Below are positions 35,241 to 37,050 of a stretch of DNA of 37,050 nt, one piece after another (positions within the stretch are counted from its first letter, which is position 1; the number at the start of each line of letters is the position of its first letter). Source of the DNA: Actinoplanes nipponensis (lineage in GTDB: Bacteria > Actinomycetota > Actinomycetes > Mycobacteriales > Micromonosporaceae); the NCBI RefSeq assembly GCF_016862275.1, contig NZ_BOMQ01000006.1, forward strand, positions 1 to 37,050, read 5' to 3'. A program made the translations under genes and the position numbers. Under the pieces are notes generated by a model. It made no database searches. It was not told where the DNA came from and saw only the letters and a program-made list of their open reading frames with translations.

Positions 35241-35924
35241 TCAGAGATGCTTGGTGGCCTCGCGCACGGACAGCGGCGACAGCCGGTCCCGGTGCTCGGC
35301 GACGTAACGGGCCACCGCCTCCGGATCCGTCCGGGCGTACTGGCGCAGCGCCCACCCGATCGCCTTGCGCACGAAGAAGTCCCGGTGACCCGCCTGCCGC
35401 GTGCAGTAGCCGAACAGCCGCCCGGTGTCGGTCTCCGCCCCGTAATGCAGCTGATGCAGGATCGCCGTACGGACCAGCCAGAGGTCGCCCTCCACCGACC
35501 ACGCGTCCAGCTCCGCGACCAGCGCCGGGTGCCGCCGGACCAGCCCGCCCACGACCCGGGTGGCCAGCGGGTCGACCGTGTCCCACCACGACTTGGTGAC
35601 GATCAGCGTCCGGACGGTGGCGAGGAAACCCGGCCCCGGCACGCTCACGTGCGCGCGCAGCCAGTCGCAGGCGAAATACTGGTACTCCCGCTCAGGCAGC
35701 TCCCAGCACGCCAGCGCCACCGCCCGCAGGTCCGCCTCGGCCGGCGCGGGCAACCCGGCGACAGCCGCGCGGGCGAGCGCCCGCTGAGTCGGCGCCGGCA
35801 GGCCGAGGAACGCGAACTGGTCACGCATGTACGCCGCGGCCGCCTCGGCCCGTACCGGATCACGGGCGGCCTCGAAGCGCGCGACCAGGCGCCCCAGCAG
35901 ATCATCGGCCAACGGTCGGGACAT
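35241..35924 (-). CDS. DNA alkylation repair protein, AlkD-like
   Basis: The 227-residue all-helical HEAT-like-repeat protein is related to AlkC/AlkD glycosylases that excise positively charged alkylated bases. The segment VTKSWWDTVDPLA (110-121) contains the Trp and Asp typical of the AlkD lesion-binding cleft, and RDFFVRKAIGWALRQYARTDP (181-201) is the family's most conserved helix. ATG 35924 is chosen because it begins the first repeat and lies only 31 bases from the divergent gene. Longer in-frame readings run antisense through that gene. A CATGAT box 6 bases upstream suggests a leaderless transcript. Confidence 0.87.
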   Translation of the reverse strand: MSRPLADDLLGRLVARFEAARDPVRAEAAAAYMRDQFAFLGLPAPTQRALARAAVAGLPAPAEADLRAVALACWELPEREYQYFACDWLRAHVSVPGPGFLATVRTLIVTKSWWDTVDPLATRVVGGLVRRHPALVAELDAWSVEGDLWLVRTAILHQLHYGAETDTGRLFGYCTRQAGHRDFFVRKAIGWALRQYARTDPEAVARYVAEHRDRLSPLSVREATKHL

Positions 35925-35955
35925 GGGGCGATCATGCCACCGTAGGGTGGCAGTC
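35925..35955. promoter_or_regulatory. 31-bp divergent promoter with palindrome
   Basis: The region between two divergent start codons contains the inverted repeat GCCACC-gtag-GGTGGC (35936-35951). Within it TAGGGT (35943-35948) is 7 bases before the plus-strand ATG. Both promoters must overlap here, and a protein bound at the palindrome would affect both genes. Confidence 0.5.
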
Positions 35956-36591
35956 ATGAGCGCGAGACCGGCGGCCGGCGGCGGACGATGGGTGGACGTC
36001 GCCCCCGAGCGGCTCGGACGCTGGCTGGAGAACTTCGCCGGCCGGCACGGGCCGTGGACGGCCACCGGCCTGCTGCTGACCGCCGAGGACGGCGCGACCG
36101 CCGAACTGACCGCCCCACCCGGCGCGCCGGCCACGGACGACCTCGAAGAGCTGCGCAGCCAGGCGGGAAAGCCCCGCCGGCTGGGCCTGCTGCTGGCCCG
36201 CAAGGGCGCCGTCGCGGTCGGCGTGGCGTCCGGCGCGAGACTGCTGGTGTCCAAGGTCGACACCCACTACGTGCAGGGTCGCACGGCGGCTGGCGGATGG
36301 TCCCAGCAGCGCTTCGCGCGCCGGCGCGACAACCAGGCCAGAGCGGCCGCTGCCGACGGCGCCGGCATCGCGGCACGCCTGCTCCTGCCGGAGGTACGCA
36401 CCCTGAGCGCCCTGGTGACCGGCGGCGACCACACGGCGGTGGACACGATCCTGGCGTTCCCGACTTTGCGGGGGCTGGTGGAGTTGCGTAGTGAGCGCTT
36501 CCTGGACGTGCCGGAGCCTCGCCGGAGCGTGCTGGAGGATGCGATCGTCCAGGCGCGGGCGGTCCGCATTCTGGTCCGGGATCCTGGCTGA
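35956..36591 (+). CDS. acVLRF1-type peptidyl-tRNA hydrolase / release factor-like protein
   Basis: The 211-residue protein is of the actinobacterial Vms1-like release factor 1 family, related to the VLRF1 domain that frees nascent chains from stalled ribosomes. It shows VDVAPERLGRWLENFAGRHG at the start, the strand LLVSKVDTHYVQGRTAAGG, the catalytic GWSQQRFARRRDNQ region (glutamine motif at 117-118) and the C-terminal TILAFPTLRGLVELRSERFLDVPEPRR. It is probably transcribed leaderless. Pairing with a DNA alkylation repair gene suggests a damage or stress context (inference). Confidence 0.88.
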   Translation: MSARPAAGGGRWVDVAPERLGRWLENFAGRHGPWTATGLLLTAEDGATAELTAPPGAPATDDLEELRSQAGKPRRLGLLLARKGAVAVGVASGARLLVSKVDTHYVQGRTAAGGWSQQRFARRRDNQARAAAADGAGIAARLLLPEVRTLSALVTGGDHTAVDTILAFPTLRGLVELRSERFLDVPEPRRSVLEDAIVQARAVRILVRDPG

Positions 36592-36670
36592 GGGGGTGAT
36601 CCGTGTCGTGCAAGCTGCGCGTCACGTGAGCCTGGTGCCGCCACGACCTCCCGCCACCATCGAGGCAGCC

Positions 36671-36840
36671 GCGGGTCGGCCCGCCGTCCGCGTGTCGGTC
36701 CGCTGTCCGTGGGTTGGTTCGCTGTCCGGGGTTGGTCCGCTGTCGGTGGGTTGGTTCGCTGTCGGTGGGTTGGTCTGCCGTCCGTGGGTTGGTCTGCCGT
36801 CCGTGGGTTGGTCCGCTGGCCGCGGGTCGGCCCGCTGGCC
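36671..36840. repeat. Nine tandem 19-bp repeats
   Basis: Units of 19 bases (one of 18) with consensus close to gtgggttggtctgccgtcc start at 36671, 36690, 36709, 36728, 36746, 36765, 36784, 36803 and 36822. Two adjacent units (36765 and 36784) are identical. The array abuts the GATCTTG element at 36846. Confidence 0.9.
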
Positions 36841-36845
36841 GTGCG

Positions 36846-36893
36846 GATCTTGGGAAGCTGGGTGGGTTTGTTTGGCCTTGGCGCATCAAGATC
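36846..36893. repeat. GATCTTG-N34-CAAGATC hairpin element, copy D
   Basis: GATCTTG (36846-36852) and CAAGATC (36887-36893) have the same 41-base start-to-start spacing as copies A and B, 19 kb away. The interior is less GC-rich than the flanks and contains GTTTGTTTGG. Confidence 0.7.
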
Positions 36894-36970
36894 CAGTGGC
36901 GGACGAATCACCATGGCGAGGCGCCCCTGTGAGCTGCGCATCCCGTGAGCCCGCGTCCCTACCAGCGCGC

Positions 36971-37015
36971 CCGCCGCCACCGCCGCCGCCACCGCCGCCA
37001 CCACCGCCGCCACCG
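36971..37015. repeat. CCG/CCA triplet tract
   Basis: About fifteen CCG or CCA triplets in a row near the window edge. Neither strand gives a supported gene over it. Confidence 0.7.
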
Positions 37016-37050
37016 GCGCTGCCGCTGGCACTGCCGCGTCGCCGTCGTCA

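Larger units (their letters stand above)
36592..37050. other. Gene-free right end of window
   Basis: It contains nine 19-bp tandem repeats, a GATCTTG-N34-CAAGATC element and a CCG/CCA triplet tract. Long open frames on the minus strand run through the repeats and antisense into the preceding gene and are not credible. Confidence 0.65.

Noticed and set aside
36267..37031. 254-codon minus-strand frame through the 19-bp repeats
   Set aside because: It runs antisense into the acVLRF1 gene and consists of the repeat translated in successive frames. The Ala/Val run at its start comes from the CCG/CCA tract.
36886..37047. Gly-rich C-terminal tail of a minus-strand gene entering from the right edge
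   Set aside because: In that frame a stop codon lies at 37048-37050, so no longer gene enters the window there.

Overview
The window is a piece of a very GC-rich actinobacterial chromosome. Gene order and protein features point to Micromonosporaceae, probably Actinoplanes or a close relative. The evidence is the gap-pgk-tpiA-secG run, rbpA, a tkt-tal-pgi-zwf-opcA-pgl operon between gap and ctaB, a ctaB/ctaA pair, a SufR-led suf operon with SufU and SufT, a maleylpyruvate-isomerase-fold (mycothiol-type) protein, and an actinobacterial Vms1-like release factor. No rRNA, tRNA, CRISPR array, insertion sequence or phage gene was seen. The genus is inferred from memory of gene order, not from a search.

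Left part (1-7.2 kb). A repeat-containing intergenic region leads into the lower-glycolysis operon gap-pgk-tpiA, followed by secG and a strong intrinsic terminator, then rbpA. A convergent GNAT acetyltransferase follows. Next come a secreted Pro/Thr-rich protein, an ECF sigma factor (SigE family), its probable membrane partner, and a VOC-fold protein.

7.2-15.4 kb, minus strand. A pentose phosphate operon is read tkt, tal, pgi-like, zwf, opcA, pgl. Most junctions are overlaps or short gaps, and a hairpin separates opcA from pgl. The PGI-like protein lacks every catalytic motif I can place, which is the most striking single-gene oddity here.

15.4-26 kb. ctaB (heme O synthase), a 98-residue conserved-looking hypothetical with a leaderless-type promoter, and a gene-free stretch of about 1.1 kb lie between ctaB and ctaA. 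That stretch carries a 31-bp minisatellite and three hairpin elements of the form GATCTTG-N34-CAAGATC. ctaA (heme A synthase, minus) is divergent from sufR-sufB-sufD-Rieske-sufC-sufS-sufU-sufT, which is tightly coupled by 4-bp or 1-bp overlaps and ends at a perfect hairpin shared with a convergent secreted two-domain protein.

26-33 kb. A sugar-acid catabolic locus is controlled by an IclR-type regulator. Minus strand: IclR, SMP-30 lactonase, FAH-family hydrolase, zinc alcohol dehydrogenase, SDR. Divergent plus strand: an IlvD/Edd-family dehydratase. Together they fit a non-phosphorylative sugar route (sugar to lactone to aldonate to 2-keto-3-deoxy acid to diketo acid to cleavage). The sugar itself (fucose, rhamnose or arabinose type) cannot be read from sequence.

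33-37 kb. Small housekeeping genes follow: a mycothiol-type enzyme, a histidine phosphatase, a LysE-type exporter, an AlkD-like DNA glycosylase and an acVLRF1-type release factor. The last two share a 31-bp divergent promoter region. The right end is non-coding, with nine 19-bp tandem repeats next to a fourth GATCTTG-N34-CAAGATC element.
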